From the NCBI RefSeq assembly GCF_025515275.1, contig NZ_JAOPFU010000034.1, positions 1 to 48,897 of the forward strand: a stretch of DNA of 48,897 nt, in the 5' to 3' direction. The position numbers were made by a program, and so were the translations under genes. The notes beneath the pieces were generated by a model. That model was given only the letters and a program-made list of their open reading frames with translations. It ran no database searches and was not told where the DNA came from. This DNA is from Catenovulum sp. 2E275. Lineage in GTDB: Bacteria > Pseudomonadota > Gammaproteobacteria > Enterobacterales > Alteromonadaceae. Positions 25,413 through 34,365 of the stretch are shown in pieces (the stretch's first letter is position 1; the number at the start of each line of letters is the position of its first letter).

Positions 25413-27933
25413 TCAAAATATGAAAGTAGCGTTTAATTTAGCCGCGCGGTTGTTGCGGCAAGAGCTTAAACGCGGTGAGTTAACGATTATTTTGGCCGCT
25501 TTAGTGCTGGCGGTTTCTTCGGTATTTTCTTTATCTTTATTTAGTGAGCGTTTACAGGGCGCGTTAAAAGAAAAAAGCGGAGAGTTTTTAGCGGCCGACA
25601 GTGTGTTAAGTGCATCGCGCGAAATTAATCCTGAATGGATTGAGCAGGCTGATGCCATGTCGCTGGACTACTCTCAGCAAACTCGTTTTTCTTCAATGTT
25701 GTTTGTAAATGACAAGATGCAACTTGCCAGTATTCGGGCGGTTGATCAGGCTTATCCATTAAAAGGGGAACTGAAATTAACTCAAGTTGCATGGGATGCT
25801 GGTGCAACCACAGCTGAACGGGTTGAGCCGGGAGAAATTTGGCTCGACAGTAAATTAATCAGTCAACTAGGGGTGAAACCCGGTGCAATGATTGAAGTGG
25901 GCGATACCCAACTTAAATTCGCTCATATTATTGCCAGTGTGCCAGATACCGATTTTAATGTTTTTAATGCAGGCGGATTAGCATTAATTCATTTAGATGA
26001 TTTAGCTAAAACCGGTGTGATTCAACCCGGCTCACGCGTGAGTTATCAGCTTAATTTAGCTGGCGATAGCAGTGATTTAGCTGATTTTGAAGATTGGGTA
26101 ACGCCGTTACTTAACCGTGATATTCACCGATTTAATTCAACTGATGATTCTAATTCCAGAATTTTACGTTCGGTCAGACGCGCTGAAAAATACTTTTTGT
26201 TAGCCAGTTTGTTAGGCATTGTTTTAGCCTCAACTGCCATTGCGGTTGCGGCATCGCGTTTTTGTGAGCGTCATTTTGATCTGGTTGCCATTTTAAAAAC
26301 CTTAGGTGCGAATCAAATTCAAATCCGCTGGGTATTTGTATTTCAACTTAGTTTAATTTCAATTACGGGTATCGGCCTTGGCCTTGCGCTCGGTTATTTT
26401 GCCCAACTTGTGATTATTCAAGCGCTGCAATCTTATTTACCTGAATATATTCCAAATGCGGGCTTGCGGCCTTGGTGGCTTGCTTTTACCACAGGCTTAA
26501 TGAGTGTTTTATTGTTTTCGGTTTATCCGCTGCTTAAATTATTTTCAATCCCGCCACTTAGGGTTTTGCATCGACAAATGCAGGGGTTGGAAAATAAAGA
26601 CTGGTTAAACTGGATTTTTTCCGGTGGCGCAATTTTTGGTTTAATGTGGCTTTACAGCGGAAATATTGAGTTAAGTTTGGCGCTGCTGGCATCGGCAGGT
26701 TTGGTTATTTTGGTATTGCTGGTTATTGCAAGAAGTGCCATTTGGGGATCACGTAAAGCAGGCGCTAATGCCGGTAGTGCAACCAAGTTAGCTCTGGCTG
26801 GTTTGTATCGCCGTGCAAGTGAAAACAGCATTCAGCTGATTAGTTTTACCATTGCCATTGAGTTATTACTGATTGTTTTAGTTTTAAGAAATGATTTATT
26901 GGCAGAGTGGCAATCACAGCTCCCAGAAGGAACCCCCAATTATTTTGCAATTAATGTTAATCAGCATCAAATAGACACCTTTATCCAGTCGTTTAACGAC
27001 AAAGGCATTGAAATTGAAGATGCTTATCCGGTTACCCGTGGGCGTATGGTTGCGATAAATGATGAATATGTTCGTGATGATGTAAGCAAAGAAAGACGAG
27101 AGGACAGGGACAGAGATGGCCCACGCTCATTTGGCCGTGAGCTTAATTTAACCGCTTATGCCGAGTTTCCGGAAGATAATACCTTGGTTGCCGGAAGCTG
27201 GTGGCAACAAAATGATAAAAGCTATCAGGTGTCGATAGAAGAAGGGGTATCTGAGCGGATGAATTTAAAACTGGGCGATAAACTAACCTTTAATATTGCC
27301 GGTAGTGAATTTAGCGCTGAGGTGACCAGTATTCGTAAAGTAGTTTGGGAATCAATGAAACCTAACTTTTTTATGATTTTTAACCCCGTTGTCTTGGAAA
27401 ATTTTCCGTCTAATTACATCACCAGTTTTTACGTTCCTGAGCAAGTTAAACCAGAACTACACACTATTATGAGCCAATTCCCGAGTGCAACTTTGATTGA
27501 TATTGATGCGATAATTGATCAAATTAGGCAAATCACCAATCAGGTTTCTTTGGCGGTCGAATTTATTTTAATATTAGTTGTGGTTGCTGGTAGTTTAGTT
27601 TTAATTGCACAAGTTCAGGCGAGTTTAGATGAACGCCGCCAAGAGTTAGTGATTTTACGTACTTTAGGCGCTAAATCGTCATTATTACGCAATAGTGTGA
27701 GTTTAGAATTTATGATTTTAGGCGCTCTGGCTGGTTTATTTGCTGCTGTTGCAAATGAGATCGCACTTTATATTCTGCAAACTCAAGTGTTTAATATGCC
27801 AGCAAAATTTCATTGGCAATTTTGGTTTATCGGACCTATTACCGGTGCAGTGGTCATTGGTTTATTAGGTTTAGCAAGCTGCTGGAAACTCATTAAGGTT
27901 AATACTCAGGCCTTGATTAGAGCGCTTAGTTAA
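25405..27933 (+). CDS. ybbP: ABC transporter permease (YbbP, FtsX-like)
   Basis: An 842-residue FtsX/MacB-type permease. TM1 lies at about 20-40, a periplasmic domain follows, then a four-helix FtsX block (about 265-435, including KYFLLASLLGIVLASTAIAVAASRF and ILKTLGANQIQIRWVF), a second periplasmic domain (about 490-710) and the final three-helix FtsX block (about 715-840, including ILRTLGAKSSLLRNSV). The start ATG at 25405 overlaps the ybbA stop (ATGCTTAA), implying coupling; ATGs at 25393 and 25420 are alternatives. The second periplasmic domain carries a charged RERREDRDRDG-like stretch. It works with YbbA; the operon ends at a strong terminator. Confidence 0.92.
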   Translation: MLNQNMKVAFNLAARLLRQELKRGELTIILAALVLAVSSVFSLSLFSERLQGALKEKSGEFLAADSVLSASREINPEWIEQADAMSLDYSQQTRFSSMLFVNDKMQLASIRAVDQAYPLKGELKLTQVAWDAGATTAERVEPGEIWLDSKLISQLGVKPGAMIEVGDTQLKFAHIIASVPDTDFNVFNAGGLALIHLDDLAKTGVIQPGSRVSYQLNLAGDSSDLADFEDWVTPLLNRDIHRFNSTDDSNSRILRSVRRAEKYFLLASLLGIVLASTAIAVAASRFCERHFDLVAILKTLGANQIQIRWVFVFQLSLISITGIGLGLALGYFAQLVIIQALQSYLPEYIPNAGLRPWWLAFTTGLMSVLLFSVYPLLKLFSIPPLRVLHRQMQGLENKDWLNWIFSGGAIFGLMWLYSGNIELSLALLASAGLVILVLLVIARSAIWGSRKAGANAGSATKLALAGLYRRASENSIQLISFTIAIELLLIVLVLRNDLLAEWQSQLPEGTPNYFAINVNQHQIDTFIQSFNDKGIEIEDAYPVTRGRMVAINDEYVRDDVSKERREDRDRDGPRSFGRELNLTAYAEFPEDNTLVAGSWWQQNDKSYQVSIEEGVSERMNLKLGDKLTFNIAGSEFSAEVTSIRKVVWESMKPNFFMIFNPVVLENFPSNYITSFYVPEQVKPELHTIMSQFPSATLIDIDAIIDQIRQITNQVSLAVEFILILVVVAGSLVLIAQVQASLDERRQELVILRTLGAKSSLLRNSVSLEFMILGALAGLFAAVANEIALYILQTQVFNMPAKFHWQFWFIGPITGAVVIGLLGLASCWKLIKVNTQALIRALS

Positions 27934-27964
27934 CCTCAATTAAATGCTTTTATCACCTCAATTT

Positions 27965-28000
27965 AAACGCGGATTAGCTAATCTGCGTTTTTGTTTTATT
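27965..28000 (+). terminator. intrinsic terminator after ybbAP
   Basis: AAACGCGGATT (27965-27975) pairs with AATCTGCGTTT (27980-27990), with one G-U pair, around the loop AGCT, followed by a T-rich run to about 28000. It separates ybbP from the DUF3465 gene and argues against any upstream start for the latter. Confidence 0.88.
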
Positions 28001-28021
28001 TTAAATTTAAGGAAGTTACAA

Positions 28022-28471
28022 ATGAAAAAAAGGGTTTTTGCTTTAGTTTTTAATATTCTTATTGTTTCATTATCTTGTTTACAGCTGGCGAACGCTAATC
28101 CATTAAATTCATCGCAACAATCGCAAATAACACATGGATTTGAACAACAACTGTTAGCTGCATTTAACAATAAACAAAGTGATTTGCAAATTGCTGGGTG
28201 GGGCAAAGTAACTCGATTATTAGCCGATGATTTAAAAGGCAGTCGCCATCAAAGGTTTATTATTCGGTTGAATACAGGGCAAACTATTTTAATTGCCCAC
28301 AATATTGATTTAGCGCCAAAAATACAAACGCTCAAAGTGGGTGATACGGTTGAGTTTTACGGTGAATATGAATGGAATAAACAGGGCGGTGTTATTCACT
28401 GGACGCACGATGATCCTAACAATAAACATCCACATGGTTGGTTAAAACATAACGGACAGTTATATCAGTAG
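28022..28471 (+). CDS. DUF3465 exported protein
   Basis: A 149-residue secreted protein. A signal peptide (about 1-25, KKRVFALVFNILIVSLSCLQ then ANA) precedes a DUF3465 domain with an OB-like beta pattern. Its conserved features are the Gly-x-Val strand AGWGKVTRLLADD (about 57-69), GSRHQRFIIRL, ILIAHNIDLAPKI, VEFYGEYEWN and the terminal HWTHDDPNNKHPHGWLKHNG, rich in His. Homologues are usually annotated as DUF3465 only; the His cluster might bind metal, but this is a guess. The ATG at 28022 follows AAGGA; an upstream frame extension overlaps the terminator and is rejected. Confidence 0.82.
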   Translation: MKKRVFALVFNILIVSLSCLQLANANPLNSSQQSQITHGFEQQLLAAFNNKQSDLQIAGWGKVTRLLADDLKGSRHQRFIIRLNTGQTILIAHNIDLAPKIQTLKVGDTVEFYGEYEWNKQGGVIHWTHDDPNNKHPHGWLKHNGQLYQ

Positions 28472-28530
28472 CCAAGTTATTGATTTTTCATTAAGCTTTA
28501 TCCACTATTTAAACTATTCAAATATAAACA

Positions 28531-29001
28531 ATGAATATAATCCTAGTTTTTGCGGTATTTATTATTTTATTAGCGGGTATTTTTGTCTGGCAAAAAATAC
28601 AGCAGAAAAAAGAAGCAGAGCGTTTTGAGTTTATTCATAAATTTACTCAACTCGAACTCAACCCAAGGCAGCAGTTACATTTATTACTGCAACAAATATT
28701 AACCCCTGAATATCGCATTCATTGTCAGGTTTCACTGGCGTGTTTAATTAATGCTGATGATAAAATAATTAAAAGAAATGCGTTAAAAAAGTTAATTGAT
28801 TTTGTGGTAACGGATAAAAATAATCAGATTCTCGCTTTAATTGAATTAGATTTAAGAGATGCCGCAGAACGGAAAAATGATTGGGTTTTAAACTGCTTAA
28901 AAGGTCAACACTCATTTATCCGTATCAAACCTCAAAAACAGTATGATGCCCAAGTGATTGCCGAACATTTACAGACGGTTTGTGGCTTGGCAGTGCGTTG
29001 A
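28531..29001 (+). CDS. DUF2726 domain membrane-anchored protein
   Basis: A 156-residue protein with an N-terminal TM (about 3-20) and a basic stretch, then a DUF2726-like domain of restriction-endonuclease-like type. The features are the LLLQQIL helix, VSLACLINADDKIIKRNALKKLIDFVVTDKNNQILALIELD (about 65-106), in which the Asp-Phe-Val and Glu-Leu-Asp strands recall the D...ExD nuclease-like core, and a C-terminal helix. No activity is known for the family. It starts 59 bp after DUF3465 and ends at a terminator. No strong ribosome-binding site is seen before the ATG. Confidence 0.72.
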   Translation: MNIILVFAVFIILLAGIFVWQKIQQKKEAERFEFIHKFTQLELNPRQQLHLLLQQILTPEYRIHCQVSLACLINADDKIIKRNALKKLIDFVVTDKNNQILALIELDLRDAAERKNDWVLNCLKGQHSFIRIKPQKQYDAQVIAEHLQTVCGLAVR

Positions 29002-29014
29002 GGTTTAACTCGCT

Positions 29015-29038
29015 AGCCTCTCTTCGAGAGGCTTTTTT
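29015..29038 (+). terminator. intrinsic terminator after the DUF2726 gene
   Basis: GCCTCTC (29016-29022) pairs with GAGAGGC (29026-29032) around TTC, followed by six T residues. It serves the plus strand only. Confidence 0.92.
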
Positions 29039-29048
29039 GAGTGGACGT

Positions 29049-29462
29049 TTATTCTGCTAGTACAATTGTTTTGTTATTCATCGTCATAACACAATTAACT
29101 TCATTTGCAGCCTTAGCCATAGCATAGAGTTGTTTATTGTATTCTTGCCCTTTCTTTTTATATTCTGAATCTTCGAGGTGTTCCTCGTACTTTTTTTGGG
29201 GGGATTGTCGATGATCTAATGTTGTATTGTTAATCGTTGCGATTAAATTTCGAAGGGAAGCGCTATGAACTTTAACAAACTCTTGGTTCATTTCGTCACA
29301 AGTATAATCTTTATATTTAATTGAGTTTATATCGCCTCTGGGTTGTTTAACGGTAATAGTAGTTGGTCCTGTATAAATGTTGCTACGATAATTGGACGAT
29401 GTTGATGTTGCGCAACCTGAAATAACAAGAATAGTGACGCCTGAGATAAGTAGCTTAACCAT
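29049..29462 (-). CDS. unrecognised lipoprotein
   Basis: A 137-residue protein I do not recognise. The first 17 residues are a lipoprotein signal (VKLLISGVTILVISGC) with Cys17 as the lipidated residue. The mature part has one CDEMNQEFVKVHSASLRN helix, a Lys/Glu-rich helix (about 90-115), a second pair of cysteines (about 54 and 123) that could form a disulfide, and a C-terminal MTMNNKTIVL strand. AAAGGAT lies 8 nt before the ATG, supporting real expression. It is flanked by the DUF2726 terminator and by the tRNA-Val gap and seems monocistronic. Confidence 0.7.
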   Translation of the reverse strand: MVKLLISGVTILVISGCATSTSSNYRSNIYTGPTTITVKQPRGDINSIKYKDYTCDEMNQEFVKVHSASLRNLIATINNTTLDHRQSPQKKYEEHLEDSEYKKKGQEYNKQLYAMAKAANEVNCVMTMNNKTIVLAE

Positions 29463-29828
29463 TTTTAATCCTTTTAAAAAACACTCCGAATAATTGATAT
29501 AAAAATTAGCATTTCACTAACTTATTTTCAATAAAAATGAAGTATTAAGATTAGGCATGGCATTTTATTAGTATAAATATCAAGGTAATAAATAAAGAGG
29601 CTAGCTTAATTCGAAAGACTGACGTTACTATAAACTTGAACTGTTTAGGAGTCAGTTATTGAATTAGCGATTTAATATTAACGCTTACAAATGGATGATT
29701 TAATCATATTGTTTTAGGAAGATATAACTTTTGATACTGAACAGCAGGCAACTAATGTTTGTATATAGTTTACATTATTTGGTTTTTAATATTTTTAGAA
29801 GGCTTAGCATAGAACAAGCCTTTAGAAT
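29463..29828. other. intergenic region between the lipoprotein gene and tRNA-Val
   Basis: AT-rich, with no gene visible on either strand. Its only clear element is the hairpin just downstream of the tRNA. The lipoprotein gene's promoter should lie in the first 100 bp, but no convincing -35/-10 pair stands out. Confidence 0.4.
29799..29822 (-). terminator. possible tRNA-Val terminator hairpin
   Basis: AAGGCTT (29799-29805) and AAGCCTT (29816-29822) form a hairpin 7 nt downstream of the tRNA 3' end. No U tract follows on the minus strand, so it may be a processing or weak termination structure. Confidence 0.35.
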
Positions 29829-29905
29829 TGGTACGACCGAGTGGACTCGAACCACCGACCCCTACCATGTCAAGGTAGTGCTCTAACCAGCTGAGCTACG
29901 GTCGT
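29829..29905 (-). tRNA. valV: tRNA-Val (anticodon GAC)
   Basis: Minus strand. The acceptor stem is ACGACCG/CGGTCGT with discriminator A and a genome-encoded CCA. The D arm is GCTC-AGCTGGTTA-GAGC, the anticodon stem-loop CTACC-TTGACAT-GGTAG carries GAC (29871-29869), and the T loop is TTCGAGT. It has 77 nt including CCA and differs from E. coli tRNA-Val(GAC) mainly in the acceptor stem. It stands alone. The symbol follows E. coli usage and is not certain. Confidence 0.97.
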
Positions 29906-29937
29906 ACATTGGAGATGTTGTTTGAACAACGGCGCGA

Positions 29938-29966
29938 ATATTAGCGACTAGCTAAACTAATGGCAA
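29938..29966 (-). promoter_or_regulatory. tRNA-Val promoter with GC-rich discriminator
   Basis: On the minus strand TTGCCA (29966-29961), a 17-nt spacer and TAATAT (29943-29938) are followed by a GC-rich discriminator TCGCGCCG, as in stable-RNA promoters under stringent control. The start is about 25 nt upstream of the mature tRNA. Confidence 0.75.
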
Positions 29967-30006
29967 GTATTATTTAACAAAAAAGGTTTGTTTGCTTTAT
30001 TTTTGT

Positions 30007-31017
30007 TCACTTTGGCATAAGTCCGCATTGTTTAAAGATTTGTTGCCAAAGTTGAGTGTGTTTTTGAATGCTTTGATTAAAGCTGTAATAAACGGATTGT
30101 GGTTGATTTGTCAGGTATCTTTGCCCAAATGGACTGCGCTGAATTTGGCTGTGTGCAAATAAATAGTCGATTTTAGGCGCAATTTGACTGGAGATAGAGT
30201 TTAATTTTGTCAAATGTGGCTGCAATATATGAGCGTAGTATTTAATAAACACATTATGTAAGTAGGTGATTTCTACTGGCGTAAAACTATCAGTGCAGAC
30301 TTGTTTTTGTGCCTGACTTGTTAACATTTTATTGACTTGAGCTAGCTGATTTTGGGTATATTCCAAAGTATAAAATAGTTGGCTGATAAACTTGCGGTTG
30401 TAAATTTGTGCAACGCTGTTTTCAAAGCGGTTAAATTGAGGCTGGGTGAGCGGTTTAGTCGAATCTGGCGTTATTAATGGGGTTAAAGCATTAATAAATT
30501 CTAAGCTGGTATTGAATCCGGCTGTGTCGTTTTCAAGTAAAGTATGGGTTTGCTGATAAAATGCTTGAACAGGTTCAGCCTCAATTAAATAGTTATTGAC
30601 TTGTTTAGGCCAGTTGTTTTGCTTGTGTGTTTTTATTTTAGTTAATAAAGCGGCTTCTGCCGATTGAGTTAACTCGCTGCAAAAATTGAGAGCATCAAGC
30701 AGCTTTTTTTCATAAATTAAGCGGTTACTTGGGCTGTGTACTTTGCCTAAACTTGAGTTTCGTTCACCAATAAAGTTTTGTAGTTGGCAGTCTTGAATTG
30801 ATAAAGCTTTAATCAGGTTGATTTCAATTGGCTCAATTGCTTGGCGGTATTGATTTTGATTAACTGGATAATAGTTGGGCGGTTCAACGGGCGTAAATTC
30901 GCTTGCCGTTAAGTTTGCTATTCTATCCGGATACTTTTGCCACTCATTTTCAAGCTCAGTTTTACCACAAGCGCAAAGACATAAACTCGTTAAAATAATT
31001 AGCTGTTTAATAACCAT
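30007..31017 (-). CDS. DUF3080 family lipoprotein
   Basis: A 336-residue lipoprotein of the DUF3080 family, found in Alteromonadales and Vibrionales. The signal peptide has lipobox LCAC. The mature protein is almost wholly helical and Gln/Asn-rich, with conserved WQKYPDRIAN near the N terminus, several paired cysteines (about 75, 112, 257 and 331) and the tail WQQIFKQCGLMP. Function unknown. A TTG at 31029 could extend it, but the ATG at 31017 gives the normal signal peptide. The start lies within the last 19 bp of the upstream MATE gene, so the two are probably translationally coupled. Confidence 0.82.
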   Translation of the reverse strand: MVIKQLIILTSLCLCACGKTELENEWQKYPDRIANLTASEFTPVEPPNYYPVNQNQYRQAIEPIEINLIKALSIQDCQLQNFIGERNSSLGKVHSPSNRLIYEKKLLDALNFCSELTQSAEAALLTKIKTHKQNNWPKQVNNYLIEAEPVQAFYQQTHTLLENDTAGFNTSLEFINALTPLITPDSTKPLTQPQFNRFENSVAQIYNRKFISQLFYTLEYTQNQLAQVNKMLTSQAQKQVCTDSFTPVEITYLHNVFIKYYAHILQPHLTKLNSISSQIAPKIDYLFAHSQIQRSPFGQRYLTNQPQSVYYSFNQSIQKHTQLWQQIFKQCGLMPK

Positions 31018-32348
31018 GGTTTTCGCCAAAAATAAGCCAGCCTTAAACTTAGCAAAATCGCTGACATGGATAAACTAATTAATAAACCAATCCAGTAGGC
31101 ACTTACGCCCATTGCAGGTACAAGGTAATTAGTTTCTGCTAATAAATAACCAGTTGGGAAACCAATAAGCCAATAAGATAATAAAACAAGCAGCATTGGT
31201 TTCTGAGTATCGGCGTAACCGCGTAAACTAGCGGCAACTATGGTTTGAATGCCATCCGACATTTGAAAAATAGCAGCCCAAAATAGCAGTGACATTGCAA
31301 TCACAAAAATAGCCTGAGAGTCGCTAAACAGGGGAATTAACCAGCTACGGGACAGCATAATGGTAATGCAGGATAAAACCGCAAAACCAACACACATTAA
31401 AATGCCAGATTGAGCAACTTGTTTGGCTTGAGCAAATTGTTTTTGTCCAAGTTTTTGGCCAATTAGTACAGTTGTTGCCATGCCTAAACTAAGCGGAACC
31501 ATATAAAAATTGGTGGTGACATTGAGCGCAATTTGATGAGCGGCTGCCGGATAAGTGCCGTGAGTTGCAATAGCAAGGGCAACTGCACCAAACAAGGCTA
31601 GCTCCATAAATATAGTAAAACCAATAGGTACACCAAGTTTAATTAAATAGGCTAGATCGGTTAATTGTGGCCAGCTAAAATTAAACTCTTTTAATGCTTG
31701 TTTGGTTATTGGGCGCAGCCAAGTTATGGTTGCAAAACCAACAAACAAGAGCGCTGTCGAAATACTGGTTGCTATTCCACAGCCTGCGCCGCCAAATGCC
31801 GGAATAATGTCGCCAAAACCATAAATAAACAGCCAGTTAAGTGGAATGTTTAATAACATAGCAATAAGGCTAAATAACATGAGTGGTTTGGTTTCGCCAA
31901 CTGCTTCGTTTAAATAACGAAAACAAGCAATTAAGCAGACAAACGGTAAACCAAAACTTAAATAATATAAGTATTCGCTACCAATAGATTGTAATTTAGG
32001 TTCAAGGTTTAACCATGCCAGAAAATGGTCAGAAAAACTTAAAATAATTAGGGTGAAAATACAGGTAATTATGGCTAACCAGATCCCCTGATTAAAATAA
32101 TTTGCTAATTTTTTAAAATTGCTTTCACCGTAGGCGTGAGATAAAACCGGCGCGAGTACCATAATAACGCCCATGCAAAAAAAGTATGCGGGATGCCAAA
32201 TAGATAAACTTGTGCCAACGGCTGCCATATCAGCATCGCTAACTTGTGCAGACATTAATAAATCAATTGTCACCATGATGGTTTGAATGCTTTGAGTGAC
32301 AAAAATAGGCCAAGCCAGTTTGAAAATAGGACGAATGAATTGCAGCAC
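30999..32348 (-). CDS. MATE family multidrug efflux transporter (NorM-like)
   Basis: A 449-residue inner-membrane protein with about 12 transmembrane segments in two six-helix halves. Family features include AWPIFVTQSIQTIMVTIDLLMSAQVSDADMAAVGTS (TM1 with the Asp region), FLAWL, AFGGAGCGIATSIS in the first half, and GATTVLIGQKLG-like LGMATTVLIGQKLGQKQF in the second. NorM-type exporters couple Na+ or H+ to export of cationic drugs; the ion cannot be decided here. It starts at a GTG (32348) without an obvious ribosome-binding site. The DUF3080 gene overlaps its 3' end. Confidence 0.92.
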   Translation of the reverse strand: MLQFIRPIFKLAWPIFVTQSIQTIMVTIDLLMSAQVSDADMAAVGTSLSIWHPAYFFCMGVIMVLAPVLSHAYGESNFKKLANYFNQGIWLAIITCIFTLIILSFSDHFLAWLNLEPKLQSIGSEYLYYLSFGLPFVCLIACFRYLNEAVGETKPLMLFSLIAMLLNIPLNWLFIYGFGDIIPAFGGAGCGIATSISTALLFVGFATITWLRPITKQALKEFNFSWPQLTDLAYLIKLGVPIGFTIFMELALFGAVALAIATHGTYPAAAHQIALNVTTNFYMVPLSLGMATTVLIGQKLGQKQFAQAKQVAQSGILMCVGFAVLSCITIMLSRSWLIPLFSDSQAIFVIAMSLLFWAAIFQMSDGIQTIVAASLRGYADTQKPMLLVLLSYWLIGFPTGYLLAETNYLVPAMGVSAYWIGLLISLSMSAILLSLRLAYFWRKPWLLNS

Positions 32349-32379
32349 AATAATACAACAGCTAGTTTAAGTTAGCCTG

Positions 32380-32408
32380 ATTATACGTGATTGATAAAAT
32401 AGAGGTAA
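32380..32408 (-). promoter_or_regulatory. candidate promoter of the MATE-DUF3080 operon
   Basis: On the minus strand TTACCT, a 17-nt spacer and a perfect TATAAT (32385-32380) precede the MATE GTG by about 30 nt. The -35 is weak. Confidence 0.4.
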
Positions 32409-32421
32409 GGGCGATTTAAAC

Positions 32422-32445
32422 AAAAAAGCCATTCAGATGAATGGC
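32422..32445 (-). terminator. intrinsic terminator of gltA
   Basis: GCCATTC (32428-32434) pairs with GAATGGC (32439-32445) around AGAT. On the minus strand six U residues follow (32427-32422), 28 nt after the gltA stop. Confidence 0.92.
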
Positions 32446-32472
32446 CTTTTATTTTAAATTAACTTGAGTTAA

Positions 32473-33753
32473 TTATTTTTTGATTGGTTTGAACTCGCGC
32501 TCAACTTCGCCGGTATATAACTGACGAGGACGACCAATTTTAGCACCCGGCTGGCTTAACATTTCGTGCCAGTGTGAGATCCAGCCAATTGTACGTGACA
32601 TTGCAAAAATCACAGTAAACATATTAGTTGGAATACCGATGGCTTTTAAGATAATGCCTGAGTAAAAATCGACATTTGGATACAATTTTTTGCTGATAAA
32701 GTATTCATCTTCTAAAGCAATTTGCTCAAGACGCATCGCAACATCTAATAATGGATCTTTAATGCCTAATGCATTTAATACTTCATGACACGTTTCGCGC
32801 ATTACTTTAGCACGAGGGTCAAAGTTTTTGTAAACACGGTGACCAAAGCCCATTAAACGGAATGGGTCGTTTTTATCTTTTGCTTTAGCTACATATTCGT
32901 CAATACGGTCAACTGAACCGATTTCTTCAAGCATGTTTAAGCAAGCTTCGTTAGCACCACCGTGCGCAGGACCCCATAAAGAGGCAATACCCGCAGCAAT
33001 ACAAGCATAAGGGTTAGCACCAGAAGAACCTGCTAAACGAACAGTTGAGGTAGACGCATTTTGCTCATGGTCAGCATGCAAAGTGAAAATTCTGTCCATT
33101 GCTTTTGCAACAGCAGGTTCAATTTTATAATCTTCAGCTGGTACAGAAAACATCATGTTTAAAAAGTTTTCTGAATAAGATAAACCATTTTTTGGATAAA
33201 CGAATGGTTGACCAATGCTGTACTTGTAACACATAGCAGCAATCGTCGGTAATTTTGCAACTAAACGGGTTGCACATCTAACTCTTTGTTCGGCGTCTGT
33301 AATATCCAAATCTCTGTGATAAAAAGAGGATAAAGCACCTACGATGCCGCATAACATCGCCATTGGATGCGCGTCTCGACGGAAGCCACGGAAGAAAAAC
33401 TCGATGCCTTCATGCACCATAGTATGCTTTTTAATTGTACCTACAAACTTTTGGTATTCTTCTTCTGTTGGCGCATTTCCATGTAACAACAAATAACAAA
33501 CTTCTAAATAATCAGCTTGTGTTGCTAATTGAGCAATAGGATAACCTCGGTGAAGTAATACACCTTTTGCACCATCGATAAAGGTGATCTCAGATTCACA
33601 AGAACCGGTTGCTAAAAAGCCCGGATCAAATGTGAAATGACCATACTTACCTAATGAGCGGACATCGATTACATCTTGGCCTAAAGTACCGGACATAATA
33701 GGTAATTCTATTTGTTGTCCGTCAATAGTAAGGATGGCTTTCTTGTCAGCCAT
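32473..33753 (-). CDS. gltA: citrate synthase (type II)
   Basis: A 426-residue citrate synthase joining oxaloacetate and acetyl-CoA at the head of the TCA cycle. It has the N-terminal small domain of hexameric, NADH-sensitive proteobacterial enzymes ([18 protein letters not shown]). The active-site His lies in [11 protein letters not shown], the second His in [12 protein letters not shown], and the Asp in the VDFYSGIIL block, with [14 protein letters not shown] contributing substrate contacts. The frame is open to 33786, but the ATG at 33753 follows AAAGGAG and gives the usual N terminus. It is divergent from sdhC across a gap of about 610 bp. Confidence 0.97.
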   Translation of the reverse strand: MADKKAILTIDGQQIELPIMSGTLGQDVIDVRSLGKYGHFTFDPGFLATGSCESEITFIDGAKGVLLHRGYPIAQLATQADYLEVCYLLLHGNAPTEEEYQKFVGTIKKHTMVHEGIEFFFRGFRRDAHPMAMLCGIVGALSSFYHRDLDITDAEQRVRCATRLVAKLPTIAAMCYKYSIGQPFVYPKNGLSYSENFLNMMFSVPAEDYKIEPAVAKAMDRIFTLHADHEQNASTSTVRLAGSSGANPYACIAAGIASLWGPAHGGANEACLNMLEEIGSVDRIDEYVAKAKDKNDPFRLMGFGHRVYKNFDPRAKVMRETCHEVLNALGIKDPLLDVAMRLEQIALEDEYFISKKLYPNVDFYSGIILKAIGIPTNMFTVIFAMSRTIGWISHWHEMLSQPGAKIGRPRQLYTGEVEREFKPIKK

Positions 33754-33799
33754 AGAAATTCTCCTTTCGAGCAAGTCATGCGACATGTGATTTTAATTA

Positions 33800-33829
33800 T
33801 TAATACTTAAAACCGACTAGGAAAGTCAA
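33800..33829 (-). promoter_or_regulatory. candidate gltA promoter
   Basis: On the minus strand TTGACT (33829-33824), an 18-nt spacer and TATTAA (33805-33800) predict a start about 40 nt upstream of the gltA ATG. Confidence 0.5.
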
Positions 33830-34190
33830 TTTATAGAACTTTTATTTACTTTACCTGATATTCAGCTATGCCGATAGAGCATTTTTGCAATCTTCGCAAA
33901 ATTCATATTTGCCTAATTAAAAATTAAACAATTTCAGCTCTATTTTTGAGACATCAGGAATTGCTTTGGTTAAACAGCATAGTCAACTGCATAAGCGCTA
34001 AGGGTCTTATTATCTGTACAAGAGTTCAATTTAAACAATAAACGCTCAAAATATAAACTAATCAGATTTCAGACGTTCACATACTAGCTTAATTTTTAAC
34101 TCAACCATACAAAAAAAGCATTCACTTGAAAAATGGGTTTAATTCATTAAAAAAATGAACTTTTGTTAAAAAATTAGGGTATAAATTTAA

Positions 34191-34273
34191 ACAATTTATT
34201 TAGAGCAAGATAAGTTCAATCAAATAATCATAATTTATCATTTTTATTAAAAAAGTGCTTTTAAATAAATTGT
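34191..34273. repeat. spaced 12-bp inverted repeat upstream of sdhC
   Basis: ACAATTTATTTA (34191-34202) and TAAATAAATTGT (34262-34273) are perfectly complementary. AGCA (34204-34207) and TGCT (34256-34259) extend the pairing after a bulge. The two arms are 59 nt apart and lie about 100 nt upstream of the sdhC start. Confidence 0.5.
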
Positions 34274-34365
34274 AAAGTCATATAGTTAACCTGTCAGTTT
34301 TGACTATACTTTACAGCGCAACGCGAGATAGTTATTTATAACTTAAAAACAAGTGGGAAAACTCA

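Larger units (their letters stand above)
33754..34365. other. regulatory region between gltA and sdhC
   Basis: No gene is visible in about 610 bp. It contains the gltA promoter candidate (33800-33829), a small hairpin TTCATT/AATGAA (34143-34159), and a long-spaced inverted repeat ACAATTTATTTA (34191-34202) / TAAATAAATTGT (34262-34273). A TATACT about 60 nt before sdhC is the best -10 for the sdh operon. Several AT-rich GTTAA-type sites could bind ArcA, which controls this pair in E. coli, but no clear ArcA box can be named. Confidence 0.45.

Noticed and set aside
28531-29001. Restriction or defence nuclease
   Set aside because: The DUF2726 domain has a nuclease-like core pattern, but there are no defence partners around it and it is membrane anchored.
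29463-29905. Genomic island attachment site at tRNA-Val
   Set aside because: No integrase and no second copy of the tRNA 3' end was found nearby; neighbouring genes look like core genome.
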